DNA from: Sphaerisporangium aureirubrum
Lineage (GTDB): Bacteria; Actinomycetota; Actinomycetes; Streptosporangiales; Streptosporangiaceae
Direction of reading: 5' to 3'
Assembly: GCF_042658925.1 (NCBI RefSeq)
Contig: NZ_JBHSRF010000002.1
Span: 186,001-250,000 of the forward strand
DNA: 64,000 bases
Under the pieces are notes generated by a model. It did no database searches. It worked only from the letters and a program-made list of their open reading frames with translations, and was not told the origin of the DNA. The stretch's first letter is position 1. Every line of letters starts with the position of its first letter. Below, in pieces: positions 23,749 through 34,462 of this stretch. Made by a program: the position numbers and the translations under genes.

Positions 23749-26613
23749 TCAGCTGCAGCCGCTGGTGCTGCCGCAGCCCTCGCAGACGTAGCAGCTGCCC
23801 GCGGGGCGCATCTTGGTGCCGCAGGTGAGGCAGAGGGGGGCGTCGGCGGTGCGGCCCTGGTGGCTTTCCAGGGCGTGGGGGGTGCCGTTGCTGTGGGCGT
23901 GGGTTTCCGTGGTGGTGGGGGACGGGGCGGGGCGGGGGGTGGGGTCTGTGACCTTTTCCTCGATGGGGGCGGACTGGGCCAGGGCGGCGGTGTCCAGGAC
24001 CTCGGCCACGGCGGCGGGGTCCTCGCCGCGTTGCTGGGCGGCGCGTTCGGCGGCGGAGAAGACGCCGAGGGCGGCGCGGTCCTCGTAGGGGAGGTGGTCC
24101 AGGGCGAGGCGGCGGAAGATGTAGTCGACCACCGAGGCGGCCATGCGGACGTCGGGGTCGTCGGTCATGCCGGCGGGCTCGAAGCGCATGTTGACGAACT
24201 TGCTGACGTAGGTCTCCAGGGGGACGCCGTACTGGAGGCCCACGGAGATGGCGACGGAGAAGGCGTCCATCACACCGGCCAGGGTGGAACCCTGCTTGGA
24301 CATCTTCAGGAAGACCTCGCCGAGGCCGTCGTCGGGGTAGGACGAGGCGGTCATGTAGCCCTTGGCGCCGCCGACGGTGAAGCGGGTGGTGCTGCTCGGG
24401 CGCTGGTTGGGCAGGCGGCGGCGGGTCGGCTTGGCCACCTCGACGACCTGGACGACCGGCTCGGGCGCCACGGCGGGCTCGGCGGCCTTCTCGCCGCCCT
24501 TCTTGGACACCGAAAGCGGCTGGCCGACCTTGCAGTTGTCGCGGTAGACCGCGAGGGCCTTCAGGCCGAGCTTCCAGCCTTCGAGGTACACCTGCTCGAT
24601 GTCCTCGACGGTGGCCGACTCGGGCAGGTTGACGGTCTTGGAGATGGCGCCGGACAGGAACGACTGGGTGGCCGCCATCATGCGCACGTGGCCCATGGGC
24701 GCGATGGCCCGCTCGCCCATGGCGCAGTCGAACACCTCGTAGTGGTCGGGGCGCAGGCCGGGGGCGTCCATGACGTGGCCGTGCTCGGCGATGTACTCGA
24801 CGATCGCCTCGACCTGCTCGGGCTGGTAGCCGAGGCGGCGCAGCGCCCGCGGGATGGTCTGGTTGACGATCTGCATGGAGCCGCCGCCGACGAGCTTCTT
24901 GAACTTGACCAGCGCGAGGTCCGGCTCGATGCCGGTGGTGTCGCAGTCCATCATCAGGCCGATGGTGCCGGTCGGCGCGAGCAGCGACGCCTGGGCGTTG
25001 CGGTAGCCGTTCTTCTCGCCGAGCTTGAGGCACTCCTGCCACTGCTTGGTGGCCTCGGCGAGGATCGGGCGGTCCAGGTCGTCGGCGGCGCGCAGCTCGT
25101 CGTTGGCGGCGGCGTGCTTGCGCATGACCCGCTTGTGCGGGGTGGCGTTGCGCTTGTAGCCGTCGTAGGGGCCGACGATGGCGGCGAGCTCGGCGCTGCG
25201 GCGGTAGGAGACGCCGGTCATCAGGCTGGTGATCGCGGCGGCGACGGCCCGGCCGCCGTCGGAGTCGTAGGCGTGGCCGGTGGCCATGAGCAGCGCGCCG
25301 AGGTTGGCGTACCCGATGCCGAGCTGGCGGTACGCCCGGGTGGTCTCGGCGATCTTGCTGGTCGGGAAGTCGGCGAAGGTGATGGAGATGTCCATCGCGG
25401 TGATGATCAGCTCGGTCAGCTTCACGAACCGGTCGACGTCGAAGGTGTCGTCCTCGCCGAGGAACTTCAGCAGGTTGATGCTGGCGAGGTTGCAGGAGGA
25501 GTTGTCCAGGTGGACGTACTCCGAGCAGGGGTTGGACGCGGTGATGCGGCCGGTCTCCGGGCAGGTGTGCCAGTCGTTGATCGTGTCGTCGTACTGCACG
25601 CCGGGGTCGGCGCACTCCCACGCGGCCTGGGCCATCTTGCGGAACAGGGACTTGGCGTCGACCCGCTCGATCACTTCGCCGGACAGCCGGGCCCGCAGCC
25701 CGAAGTCGCCGCCCGCCTCGACGGACCGCATGAACTCGTCCGACACTCGCACGGAGTTGTTGGCGTTCTGGTACTGCACCGAGACGATGTCCCGGCCGCC
25801 GAGGTCCATGTCGAAGCCCGCGTCCCGCAGCGCGCGGATCTTGTCCTCTTCGCGGGCCTTGGTCTCGATGAACTCTTCGATGTCGGGGTGGTCGACGTCC
25901 AGCACGACCATCTTGGCGGCCCGGCGGGTGGCGCCGCCGGACTTGATGGTGCCCGCGGAGGCGTCCGCGCCGCGCATGAACGAGACCGGGCCGCTGGCGG
26001 TGCCGCCGCTGGACAGCAGTTCCTTGCTGGAGCGGATGCGGGAGAGGTTGACGCCGGAGCCCGACCCCCCCTTGAAGATCACGCCTTCTTCCTTGTACCA
26101 CTCCAGGATCGACTCCATCTGGTCGTCGACCGCCAGGATGAAGCACGCGCTGACCTGCTGCGGCGAGGCGGTGCCCACGTTGAACCACACCGGCGAGTTG
26201 AAGCTGAAGACCTGGTGGATCAACGCGTGCTTCAGCTCGTGGTCGAAGATCTCGGCGTCCTCCTCGGAGGCGAAATAGCCGTGCTCGCGCCCGGTGCGGG
26301 TGTAGGCGCCCACCACACGGTCGACAAGCTGCCTCAGGCTGACCTCGCGCTGCGGGGTGCCGACGGCGCCGCGGAAGTATTTGGTGGTCACGATGTTGGC
26401 GGCGTTCACCGACCAGGAGTCGGGGAACTCGACGCCGCGCTGCTCGAAGTTGATCGAGCCGTCCCGCCAGTTGGTCATCACGACGTCACGGTGCTCCCAG
26501 CGCACCTGGTCGTACGGGTGCACACCGGGGGTGGTGTGGATACGCCTGATCTTCAAGCCCTTGGGGGCGCGCTTGCCCCCGCGTCCCACCGAGCCACTCA
26601 CCGTCTCCGTCAT
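23749..26613 (-). CDS. nrdJ: Adenosylcobalamin-dependent (class II) ribonucleotide reductase
   Basis: 954-residue vitamin B12-dependent enzyme that makes deoxyribonucleotides without oxygen dependence. It shows the conserved active-site stretches NPCSE and PTGTIG, the Gly-rich SGSGVNLSRIR region, and a C-terminal Cys-rich tail (LCLTCGTKM, CYVCEGCG) used for redox relay. ATG 26613 has GGGGGAG 5 nt upstream. Preceded by nrdR and followed by a strong hairpin. The control region has two NrdR boxes. The last 150 bp before the tail are C-rich on the coding strand. Confidence 0.96.
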   Translation of the reverse strand: MTETVSGSVGRGGKRAPKGLKIRRIHTTPGVHPYDQVRWEHRDVVMTNWRDGSINFEQRGVEFPDSWSVNAANIVTTKYFRGAVGTPQREVSLRQLVDRVVGAYTRTGREHGYFASEEDAEIFDHELKHALIHQVFSFNSPVWFNVGTASPQQVSACFILAVDDQMESILEWYKEEGVIFKGGSGSGVNLSRIRSSKELLSSGGTASGPVSFMRGADASAGTIKSGGATRRAAKMVVLDVDHPDIEEFIETKAREEDKIRALRDAGFDMDLGGRDIVSVQYQNANNSVRVSDEFMRSVEAGGDFGLRARLSGEVIERVDAKSLFRKMAQAAWECADPGVQYDDTINDWHTCPETGRITASNPCSEYVHLDNSSCNLASINLLKFLGEDDTFDVDRFVKLTELIITAMDISITFADFPTSKIAETTRAYRQLGIGYANLGALLMATGHAYDSDGGRAVAAAITSLMTGVSYRRSAELAAIVGPYDGYKRNATPHKRVMRKHAAANDELRAADDLDRPILAEATKQWQECLKLGEKNGYRNAQASLLAPTGTIGLMMDCDTTGIEPDLALVKFKKLVGGGSMQIVNQTIPRALRRLGYQPEQVEAIVEYIAEHGHVMDAPGLRPDHYEVFDCAMGERAIAPMGHVRMMAATQSFLSGAISKTVNLPESATVEDIEQVYLEGWKLGLKALAVYRDNCKVGQPLSVSKKGGEKAAEPAVAPEPVVQVVEVAKPTRRRLPNQRPSSTTRFTVGGAKGYMTASSYPDDGLGEVFLKMSKQGSTLAGVMDAFSVAISVGLQYGVPLETYVSKFVNMRFEPAGMTDDPDVRMAASVVDYIFRRLALDHLPYEDRAALGVFSAAERAAQQRGEDPAAVAEVLDTAALAQSAPIEEKVTDPTPRPAPSPTTTETHAHSNGTPHALESHQGRTADAPLCLTCGTKMRPAGSCYVCEGCGSTSGCS

Positions 26614-26713
26614 GATCTCCCCCTTCCGGGGCCCTGGAGCCCTTGTTCCTGGAACACACCGTCACACCGCCCTGCCCCCCGCGTGGGGGACGTGTTCACC
26701 GTCTCGCCGGCCG

Positions 26714-27193
26714 TCACGCCGGCTCCGCCTGGCCCGCCGCCCTCGCGTCGCGCGCGGCCCGGAGCTGCTCGATCTCCGCCTCGAAGTCGGCGAGCGTCTC
26801 GAAGCCGCGGTACACCGAGGCGAACCGGAGATACGCCACCTCGTCCAGGTCGCGCAGCGGCCCGAGGATCGCCAGGCCCACCTGGTGGGCCGGGATCTCG
26901 GCCGCCCCTCTGGCCCGTATGCTCTCCTCGACCCGCTGGCCGAGCTGGGCGAGGGAGTCCTCGCTGACCGGGCGTCCCTGGCAGGCCCGCCGCACCCCGG
27001 CGATCACCTTGTCCCTGGAGAACGCCTCGGTCACCCCGCTGCGCTTGCTGACCATCAGCAGCACGGTCTCCTGCGTGGTGAACCGGCGTCCGCACTCGGG
27101 GCAGGTGCGCCGGCGGCGGATCGCGGCGCCGTCCTCGGTGGAGCGGCTGTCGATGACCCGGGTGTCCGGATGACGACAGAACGGACAGTGCAC
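26714..27193 (-). CDS. nrdR: Transcriptional repressor NrdR
   Basis: 159-residue repressor of ribonucleotide reductase genes. It has the N-terminal zinc ribbon (MHCPFCRHPDTRVIDSR, CPECGRRFTTQE) and an ATP-cone domain that senses ATP/dATP. It lies 100 bp upstream of nrdJ in the same direction, the arrangement known from Streptomyces. Two NrdR boxes in its own promoter imply autoregulation together with nrdJ. Confidence 0.96.
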   Translation of the reverse strand: MHCPFCRHPDTRVIDSRSTEDGAAIRRRRTCPECGRRFTTQETVLLMVSKRSGVTEAFSRDKVIAGVRRACQGRPVSEDSLAQLGQRVEESIRARGAAEIPAHQVGLAILGPLRDLDEVAYLRFASVYRGFETLADFEAEIEQLRAARDARAAGQAEPA

Positions 27194-27263
27194 GTGTCAC
27201 CTCCCCCGCCCATGCGGAACAGGCCGGCGCACTCGTCGATCTTGACTCGGTGCGCCGACGGAA

Positions 27264-27309
27264 ACACAACCTATGGTGAACCACATCGGTGTAACTACTA
27301 GATGTTGTG
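27264..27309. promoter_or_regulatory. Pair of NrdR boxes upstream of nrdR
   Basis: On the minus strand, CACAACATCTAGTAGT (within 27293-27309) and CACCATAGGTTGTGT (within 27264-27280) resemble the palindromic NrdR box (ACAC-wATAT-TwGTGT type). Their centres are about 30 bp apart, three helical turns, the standard spacing for NrdR operators. Confidence 0.7.
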
Positions 27310-27333
27310 GTCTAACCGTAGGAGTGCCGCCGC

Positions 27334-27420
27334 ATGAACGCAAGTCGGCGCGACCCCTACGCGCGAACCACCCCGCCCATCAGCGATAACGGCACCGCGG
27401 ACGGCGTGTCGCACCCCTGA
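27334..27420 (+). CDS. Possible 28-residue ORF, doubtful
   Basis: ATG 27334 with AGGAG 9 nt upstream opens 28 codons (MNASRRDPYARTTPPISDNG, then a short tail). It lies in the 564-bp nrdR-lexA space right beside the NrdR boxes. Nothing else supports it; it may be chance. Apart from this, the boxes and the promoters, I see no gene in 27194-27757. Confidence 0.2.
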   Translation: MNASRRDPYARTTPPISDNGTADGVSHP

Positions 27421-27546
27421 TCCCCTGCCGCACCCCTTGCCCCACCAGGCACGACCCGGATCCGCTCGCGGCGCCGGTGCAGAACCTTACGGAGACCGGC
27501 CGGGCGTGATCGACTTCGACACCCGTCCGGCATAAGATCGCAAAAG

Positions 27547-27631
27547 TCGAACACGAGAGCGATCGAACTCCCGTACGATGGCGGGCACGATAATGCCCGA
27601 TCAGAGGCCCCATTATCGAACACGTGTTTGA
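27547..27631. promoter_or_regulatory. Three LexA (SOS) boxes upstream of lexA
   Basis: The actinobacterial SOS box is TCGAAC-N4-GTTCGA. Sites: 27563-27578 (second half GTACGA, one mismatch), 27616-27631 (second half GTTTGA, one mismatch) and 27547-27562 (second half GAGCGA, two mismatches). The first and third abut. They indicate LexA autorepression relieved by DNA damage. Confidence 0.7.
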
Positions 27632-27757
27632 TGACGATCTTGAACGGAGTTATTGTCGCCGTGTGGGCGGCATTGCAGGCATGGCAGGCACACGGCGGCC
27701 GGGCTGGGCGGGCGCCACGGACCGAGCGCCTCACCGGCGCCCGGTGAGGAGGAGTTC

Positions 27758-28468
27758 ATGAGCGAGCAGGAGATCGGCGCGGTCGTCAGCGACCTGGCCG
27801 TGCGAAGGCGTGACGAGCTCGGTCTCACCCCGAGGCAACGCAAGATCCTGGAAGTGATCCGCGACTCCGTGCAGCAGCGGGGTTATCCGCCCTCGATGCG
27901 CGAGATCGGCGAGGCCGTCCAGCTCACCAGCACCTCCAGCGTCTCCCACCAGCTCACCGCGCTCCAGCGCAAGGGATACCTCCGCCGCGACCCGCACCGC
28001 CCCCGTGCCCTGGAGGTCCGCCTGCCCGGCGAGCCGGCCCTCTGGGTCGACCCCGTCGGCGACGGCGAGGACGAGCCGCTGATCAGCAGGCCCACCGCCG
28101 CGTTCGTCCCGCTGGTCGGCCGCATCGCCGCCGGTGGCCCCATCCTCGCCGAGGAGCGCATCGAGGACGTCTTCGCGCTGCCCAAGCAGCTCGTGGGCGA
28201 GGGCACGCTGTTCCTGCTCCAGGTCGCCGGCGACTCCATGATCGAAGCCGCCATCGCGGACGGCGACTGGGTCGTGGTGCGCCAGCAGCCGGTCGCCGAC
28301 AACGGCGACATCGTCGCGGCGATGATCGACGGCGAGGCCACCGTGAAGACCTTCAAGCGCAAGGACGGCCACGTCTGGCTGGTGCCGCAGAACCCCGTCT
28401 ACGACCCCATCCCCGGCGACGAGGCCACCATCCTCGGCAAGGTCACCGCGGTCCTCCGCAAGCTCTGA
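27758..28468 (+). CDS. lexA: LexA repressor
   Basis: 236-residue SOS repressor and self-cleaving peptidase (S24). N-terminal winged helix (LTPRQRKILEVIRDSVQQRG), cleavage site in RIAAGGP at Ala125-Gly126, catalytic Ser160 in GDSM and Lys197 in TVKTFKR. ATG 27758 has GGAGGAG 4-5 nt upstream; the frame is open further 5', but that region holds the LexA boxes. Divergent from nrdR and convergent with leuS. Confidence 0.97.
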   Translation: MSEQEIGAVVSDLAVRRRDELGLTPRQRKILEVIRDSVQQRGYPPSMREIGEAVQLTSTSSVSHQLTALQRKGYLRRDPHRPRALEVRLPGEPALWVDPVGDGEDEPLISRPTAAFVPLVGRIAAGGPILAEERIEDVFALPKQLVGEGTLFLLQVAGDSMIEAAIADGDWVVVRQQPVADNGDIVAAMIDGEATVKTFKRKDGHVWLVPQNPVYDPIPGDEATILGKVTAVLRKL

Positions 28469-28486
28469 CCGGGTTCCGGCAGAGCG

Positions 28487-28512
28487 GCCGGGTCAGGCCT
28501 TCCTGACCCGGC
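28487..28512. terminator. Bidirectional terminator between lexA and leuS
   Basis: Perfect 11-bp stem GCCGGGTCAGG / CCTGACCCGGC with a 4-nt loop between the convergent stops. Confidence 0.8.
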
Positions 28513-28533
28513 TCACCAGCGATCGGCCCCCGG

Positions 28534-30993
<2,460 letters not shown>

Positions 30994-31045
30994 GGCCTCG
31001 TCCTTAGATTCATCAGGGGCGCGGATGGCTTGGTCGATCTTGACC

Positions 31046-31114
31046 AATAAAGAAACCCCCCGTGTCCACGAGGGGCAGCCGCGTCGACCCGCGTCTCAGC
31101 GCGCTCGACGCGGC
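31046..31114 (-). promoter_or_regulatory. Attenuator of leuS
   Basis: On the minus strand, GCCGCGTCGA (31105-31114, inside the leader ORF after the Leu codons) pairs perfectly with TCGACGCGGC (31078-31087). Next comes an intrinsic terminator: an 8-bp stem with one G-T pair within 31056-31075, followed by TTTCTTTATT. This is the layout of ribosome-mediated attenuation. The exact alternative pairing is not clear by eye. Confidence 0.65.
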
Positions 31115-31143
31115 CGGCCAAGAAGCAGGGTCCCGCCACGCAT
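31096..31143 (-). CDS. Leucine leader peptide of leuS
   Basis: 15-residue ORF MRGGTLLLGRPRRAR, ATG at 31143, stop at 31096. Three consecutive Leu codons are CTG CTT CTT; CTT is rare in such GC-rich DNA, which would sharpen stalling when leucyl-tRNA is short. The ribosome site is weak (CTTGAG). It is placed directly before the attenuator hairpins and leuS. Confidence 0.65.
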   Translation of the reverse strand: MRGGTLLLGRPRRAR

Positions 31144-31287
31144 AGCTCAAGGGTAGCGCAGTGCGCAAACACCGTTCATATCGTTTGGCCGCCACCATGA
31201 CCTGGTGATCGAAATGCGGGCACATAGCGACCCGATGGTGATAGATCCGTTGTGCCCCGTATGTACCTTTAGTTTACGCTTTTCGCT

Positions 31288-33108
31288 GTGGCGAACTCGT
31301 ATGGGCCAGGACGCGGCCCGGATTTCCCGGGGGACGACCTGCCGATGCAGGATCCGCCGACCGACCCGAACGGCCTGAGGCTGCGGGAACCATTCTCCGA
31401 TTCTCCTGCGGACACCCCTGCTCCACATGAGATCATGCCGAGCACCCTCAATCCGGGCATGATTTCGGGAGGTACGCCCGCGATGGCACCTGAGCAGACC
31501 AGCCGCCCCACGCGGGCTCCGGCATGGCCGGAGAGCCCACCGCCGTGGCCGGAGATGCCCCCGCCGTCGGCGCACCCCTCCTACCAGGACCCGGTCACCC
31601 CGCCCCCTCCCGGCCACCAGCACCACAACACCGGCCCGCAGGACCACGGCTCCTACCCCACCGGCCCGCAGCGGTACGACACCCCGGCCCCCCCGCAGTA
31701 CGCCCCCCAGGGCTCGGGCCCCCATCAGTACCCCCCGCAGCCCACCGGCCCGCAGCAGTACGGCGGCCCGGGCACCGGGCCCCAGCAGTACGCCCCCCAG
31801 CCGTCCACCGGCCCCCAGCAGTACCCTCCGCAGCCCACCGGCCCCCAGCAGTACGCCCCGCAGGGCCCCGGCCCGCAGCAGCACGCCGCGCGGAACGCCG
31901 GACCCCAGCGGTACGCGGGCGCCCCCGGCACCATGACCGCGCAGGGCACCGACGTACAGGCCCCGGGCGGGATGAACGGCCAACTCCCCGGTCCCGTGAA
32001 CGGGCAGCACGGCCCGATGAACGGGCAGGCCCCGGGCGCGGCGAACGGGCAGGGCCCGATGCTCGCCGCGCCGCACGCCGCCGGGACGCAGCAGTACACC
32101 CCGCCAGGCACCGAGACGACCGTGCGGCTCGCCGAGGCGACCACGCACGAGCGTTCCGCGCCCCCGGCGCCGGGACGCAGGCGCAGGCCGGAGAGCGGCC
32201 CCGAGGACCCCTACAAGCCGTTCGTGACCGCCGGGCAGATCAGCGGGCCGAAGACCCCGCCGCCCGAGCGCCAGCAGGAGCTGTGGAACACCGTCTTCGG
32301 CGACAACTACGAGGCGATCGGCGAGACGCAGGACGAGGGCGGCGGCGGCAGGCGGGTCTGGCTGCTCGCCCTGATCGCCTCGGTCGCGGTCGCCCTGGTC
32401 GCCGCCCTGCTGTGGGCGTTCCTCGCCGGGCCGCTGCGCGGGACGCCCGAGTCGGGCAAGGCGTCGGGCGACGGCGGCGCGAGCGGCGCGGCGGAGCCCC
32501 CGCCCACGGCCAAGCCGTCCACGGGCACCAAGCCGCAGGCGCTGACCCGGCTCCCCAAGTACCGCGGTGAGGCCTCCCCCCGGCTCGGCACCGTCGCCGA
32601 CGACGTGGCCGGCCTCAACATCCCGCGCCTCGGCGGCCCGTGGCGGCTCGACACCAGGACCGACCACATCCGCACGACCTACGGCTTCGAGACCCGCCAG
32701 TACGTCGCGGCGGGCCAGGACCCGGCGGGCAAGCTCCAGTTCGCCCAGCTGATGACCGGGCCGCTGGCCAAGAACCTCGCGGCCAAGTACGCCCCCGACG
32801 AGCCGGAGAACCTCGCCCCGGTGATCAGCGCCGTGGCGTTCGCCGCGCGGGGCAAGTTCTTCCCCGAGGGCAACAAGATCGTCAAGACGGCCGAGCAGCG
32901 CCTGACGGCGGGCGGCAAGCCCGCGCGGGTGGTCGCCTACCAGGTCACGGCGGGCGACCAGAAGACCACCCTGGTGGTCGCCGCGGTGAGCACCGGCGCC
33001 GACCTGCCGTCGATCGTCTACATGGCGGTGCCGGACGCCAAGAAGGCGCTGCTCCCGGACGTCAACACCGTCTTCTCCTCGGTCCGGCCCTTCACCAACG
33101 TCTCCTGA
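31288..33108 (+). CDS. Pro/Gln-rich membrane protein with extracellular domain
   Basis: 606 residues: a long low-complexity cytoplasmic N-terminus with repeats of the type PTGPQQYAPQ (about 130-210) and NGQ-rich segments, one membrane span (about 356-380, VWLLALIASVAVALVAALLW), then a 200-residue extracellular domain ending VNTVFSSVRPF. The extracellular end resembles that of the protein at 55896-57125 (INTLVSSIRPL). GTG 31288 has no ribosome site; TAGTTT 12 nt upstream may be a -10 box. Function unknown; a cell-envelope sensor is possible. Confidence 0.75.
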   Translation: MANSYGPGRGPDFPGDDLPMQDPPTDPNGLRLREPFSDSPADTPAPHEIMPSTLNPGMISGGTPAMAPEQTSRPTRAPAWPESPPPWPEMPPPSAHPSYQDPVTPPPPGHQHHNTGPQDHGSYPTGPQRYDTPAPPQYAPQGSGPHQYPPQPTGPQQYGGPGTGPQQYAPQPSTGPQQYPPQPTGPQQYAPQGPGPQQHAARNAGPQRYAGAPGTMTAQGTDVQAPGGMNGQLPGPVNGQHGPMNGQAPGAANGQGPMLAAPHAAGTQQYTPPGTETTVRLAEATTHERSAPPAPGRRRRPESGPEDPYKPFVTAGQISGPKTPPPERQQELWNTVFGDNYEAIGETQDEGGGGRRVWLLALIASVAVALVAALLWAFLAGPLRGTPESGKASGDGGASGAAEPPPTAKPSTGTKPQALTRLPKYRGEASPRLGTVADDVAGLNIPRLGGPWRLDTRTDHIRTTYGFETRQYVAAGQDPAGKLQFAQLMTGPLAKNLAAKYAPDEPENLAPVISAVAFAARGKFFPEGNKIVKTAEQRLTAGGKPARVVAYQVTAGDQKTTLVVAAVSTGADLPSIVYMAVPDAKKALLPDVNTVFSSVRPFTNVS

Positions 33109-33116
33109 CCGGGACC

Positions 33117-33141
33117 GGCCGCGCCCTCGCCGGGCGCGGCC
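33117..33141. terminator. Bidirectional terminator
   Basis: Perfect 10-bp stem GGCCGCGCCC / GGGCGCGGCC with a 5-nt loop, between the convergent stops of the Pro/Gln-rich protein and the P450. Confidence 0.75.
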
Positions 33142-33150
33142 GTCCGGGGC

Positions 33151-34431
33151 CTAGAAGTCGCAGGGCATGTGCTTGACGCCGTTGATGAAGCTGGAGAACA
33201 GCCGTTCCGGGCGCCCCGCCTCAATGGACGGCACCCGCCCGAGCAGCTCGCGGAACATCACGGTGATCTCGCGGCGGGCCAGGTGTGCGCCCAGGCAGAA
33301 GTGCGGCCCCGGGCCGCCGAAGCCGACGTGCGGGTTGGGGTCGCGGGTGATGTCGAAGCTGTAGGGGTCGGCGAAGACGGCGGCGTCCCGATTGGCCGAC
33401 CAGTAGTACAGGACCGCCTTGTCGCCCTCGCGGTAGTCGGCGCCGTTCACGGTGATGTCCCGGGTGACCTTGCGGCGCATGTAGTTGACCGGGGAGGCCA
33501 GCCGCACGATCTCCTCGACGGCCTTCGGCGCGTGCCCGTCGACGTCGGACAGCCACAGCTTCTTCTGGTCGGGGTGGCGGGTGAGCAGGAGCAGGCCCTG
33601 CGAGATCGCGTTGCGGGTCGTCTCGTTGCCGGCCACGACCAGCAGGATGAAGAACGACCCGAGCTCCTGCAGGGTGAGCTGCTCGCCGTCGATGTTGGCG
33701 TTCACCAGGGCCGAGATGAGGTCCCCCGTGGGGTGCCCCGAGCGCTCGGCGGCGAGCTCCTGGACCAGCTGCTGCAGCTCGGACCCGGCGGTGAGCAGGG
33801 CGGCCACCACGCTGTCCACGTCGCTCTGCGGGACGTACTCGGGGTCGGAGGCGCCGAGGACGATGTTGGAGCGGTCGTAGACGAAGCGGTAGTCCTTCTC
33901 CGGGATGCCCATCATGTCGCAGATGATCTTCAGGGGCAGCCGGGCGGCGACCTCGCTGACGAAGTCGCAGCCGGGGCCCTTCTCCAGCAGCTCGTCCACG
34001 ACGGTGGAGGCGGCGATCTGCACGTCCTCCTCGAACTTCTGGATCATCTTCGGGGTGAAGGCCCGGGACACGATCCGGCGCAGGCGGGCGTGCCGGGGGT
34101 CGTCCATATTGATCATCGAACCGAAGTACTCGGCGAACTCGGGGGGCATGTCCGTGATGTTGGTGGCGCCGCCCGACCCCGAGCAGAACACCTCGGGGTT
34201 GCGGCTGATCTCCAGAACGTCCGCGTGCCGCACGATGGCGTGGTAGCCCCGCCCCGGGTCGGCGAACGACACCTCGGGCTCGGCGAAGAACATCGGGGTG
34301 TCCCGCTCGCGCAGCAGCGCGAAGGCGTGTTCCCTCTCGGCCATCGGCCGGGCCCAGAAGTCCCAGTCCGACAGGTCGATCTGCTCGCAGGAGGTGATCG
34401 GCTCGCGCTCCTGCGGTGTTTCCGCTGTCAT
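33151..34431 (-). CDS. Cytochrome P450, CYP125/124/142-like
   Basis: 426-residue soluble bacterial P450. I-helix VVAGNETTRN, ExxR in EEIVR, heme loop FGGPGPHFCLGAHLAR with Cys379 as iron ligand. Segments such as MINMDDPRHARLRRIVSRAF and INGVKHM are like the mycobacterial CYP125/124/142 group that hydroxylates the terminal carbon of sterol side chains or methyl-branched lipids. Electron partners are not in the window. It lies 31 bp downstream of the GMC oxidoreductase, in one operon. The true substrate is unknown. Confidence 0.88.
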   Translation of the reverse strand: MTAETPQEREPITSCEQIDLSDWDFWARPMAEREHAFALLRERDTPMFFAEPEVSFADPGRGYHAIVRHADVLEISRNPEVFCSGSGGATNITDMPPEFAEYFGSMINMDDPRHARLRRIVSRAFTPKMIQKFEEDVQIAASTVVDELLEKGPGCDFVSEVAARLPLKIICDMMGIPEKDYRFVYDRSNIVLGASDPEYVPQSDVDSVVAALLTAGSELQQLVQELAAERSGHPTGDLISALVNANIDGEQLTLQELGSFFILLVVAGNETTRNAISQGLLLLTRHPDQKKLWLSDVDGHAPKAVEEIVRLASPVNYMRRKVTRDITVNGADYREGDKAVLYYWSANRDAAVFADPYSFDITRDPNPHVGFGGPGPHFCLGAHLARREITVMFRELLGRVPSIEAGRPERLFSSFINGVKHMPCDF

Positions 34432-34462
34432 CGCTCCATGATTGAGAAAGCGGACACTTACG

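Noticed and set aside
23860..26967. Very long plus-strand open frame opposite nrdJ
   Set aside because: Gly/Val-rich, no domain, exactly opposite a clear gene; an antisense shadow of GC-rich codon usage. Similar shadows oppose GH3 (11721-14321) and leuS (28777-31050).
26614..27333. Cobalamin riboswitch before nrdR-nrdJ
   Set aside because: No B12-box-like sequence or long structured leader; NrdR boxes account for control.
30994..31047. TTG 31047 as start of leuS
   Set aside because: It lies in the T-tract of the attenuator; GTG 30993 has a ribosome site and the family-like N-terminus.
31046..31143. T-box riboswitch for leuS
   Set aside because: No conserved T-box antiterminator sequence seen; a leader ORF with Leu codons explains the arrangement better.
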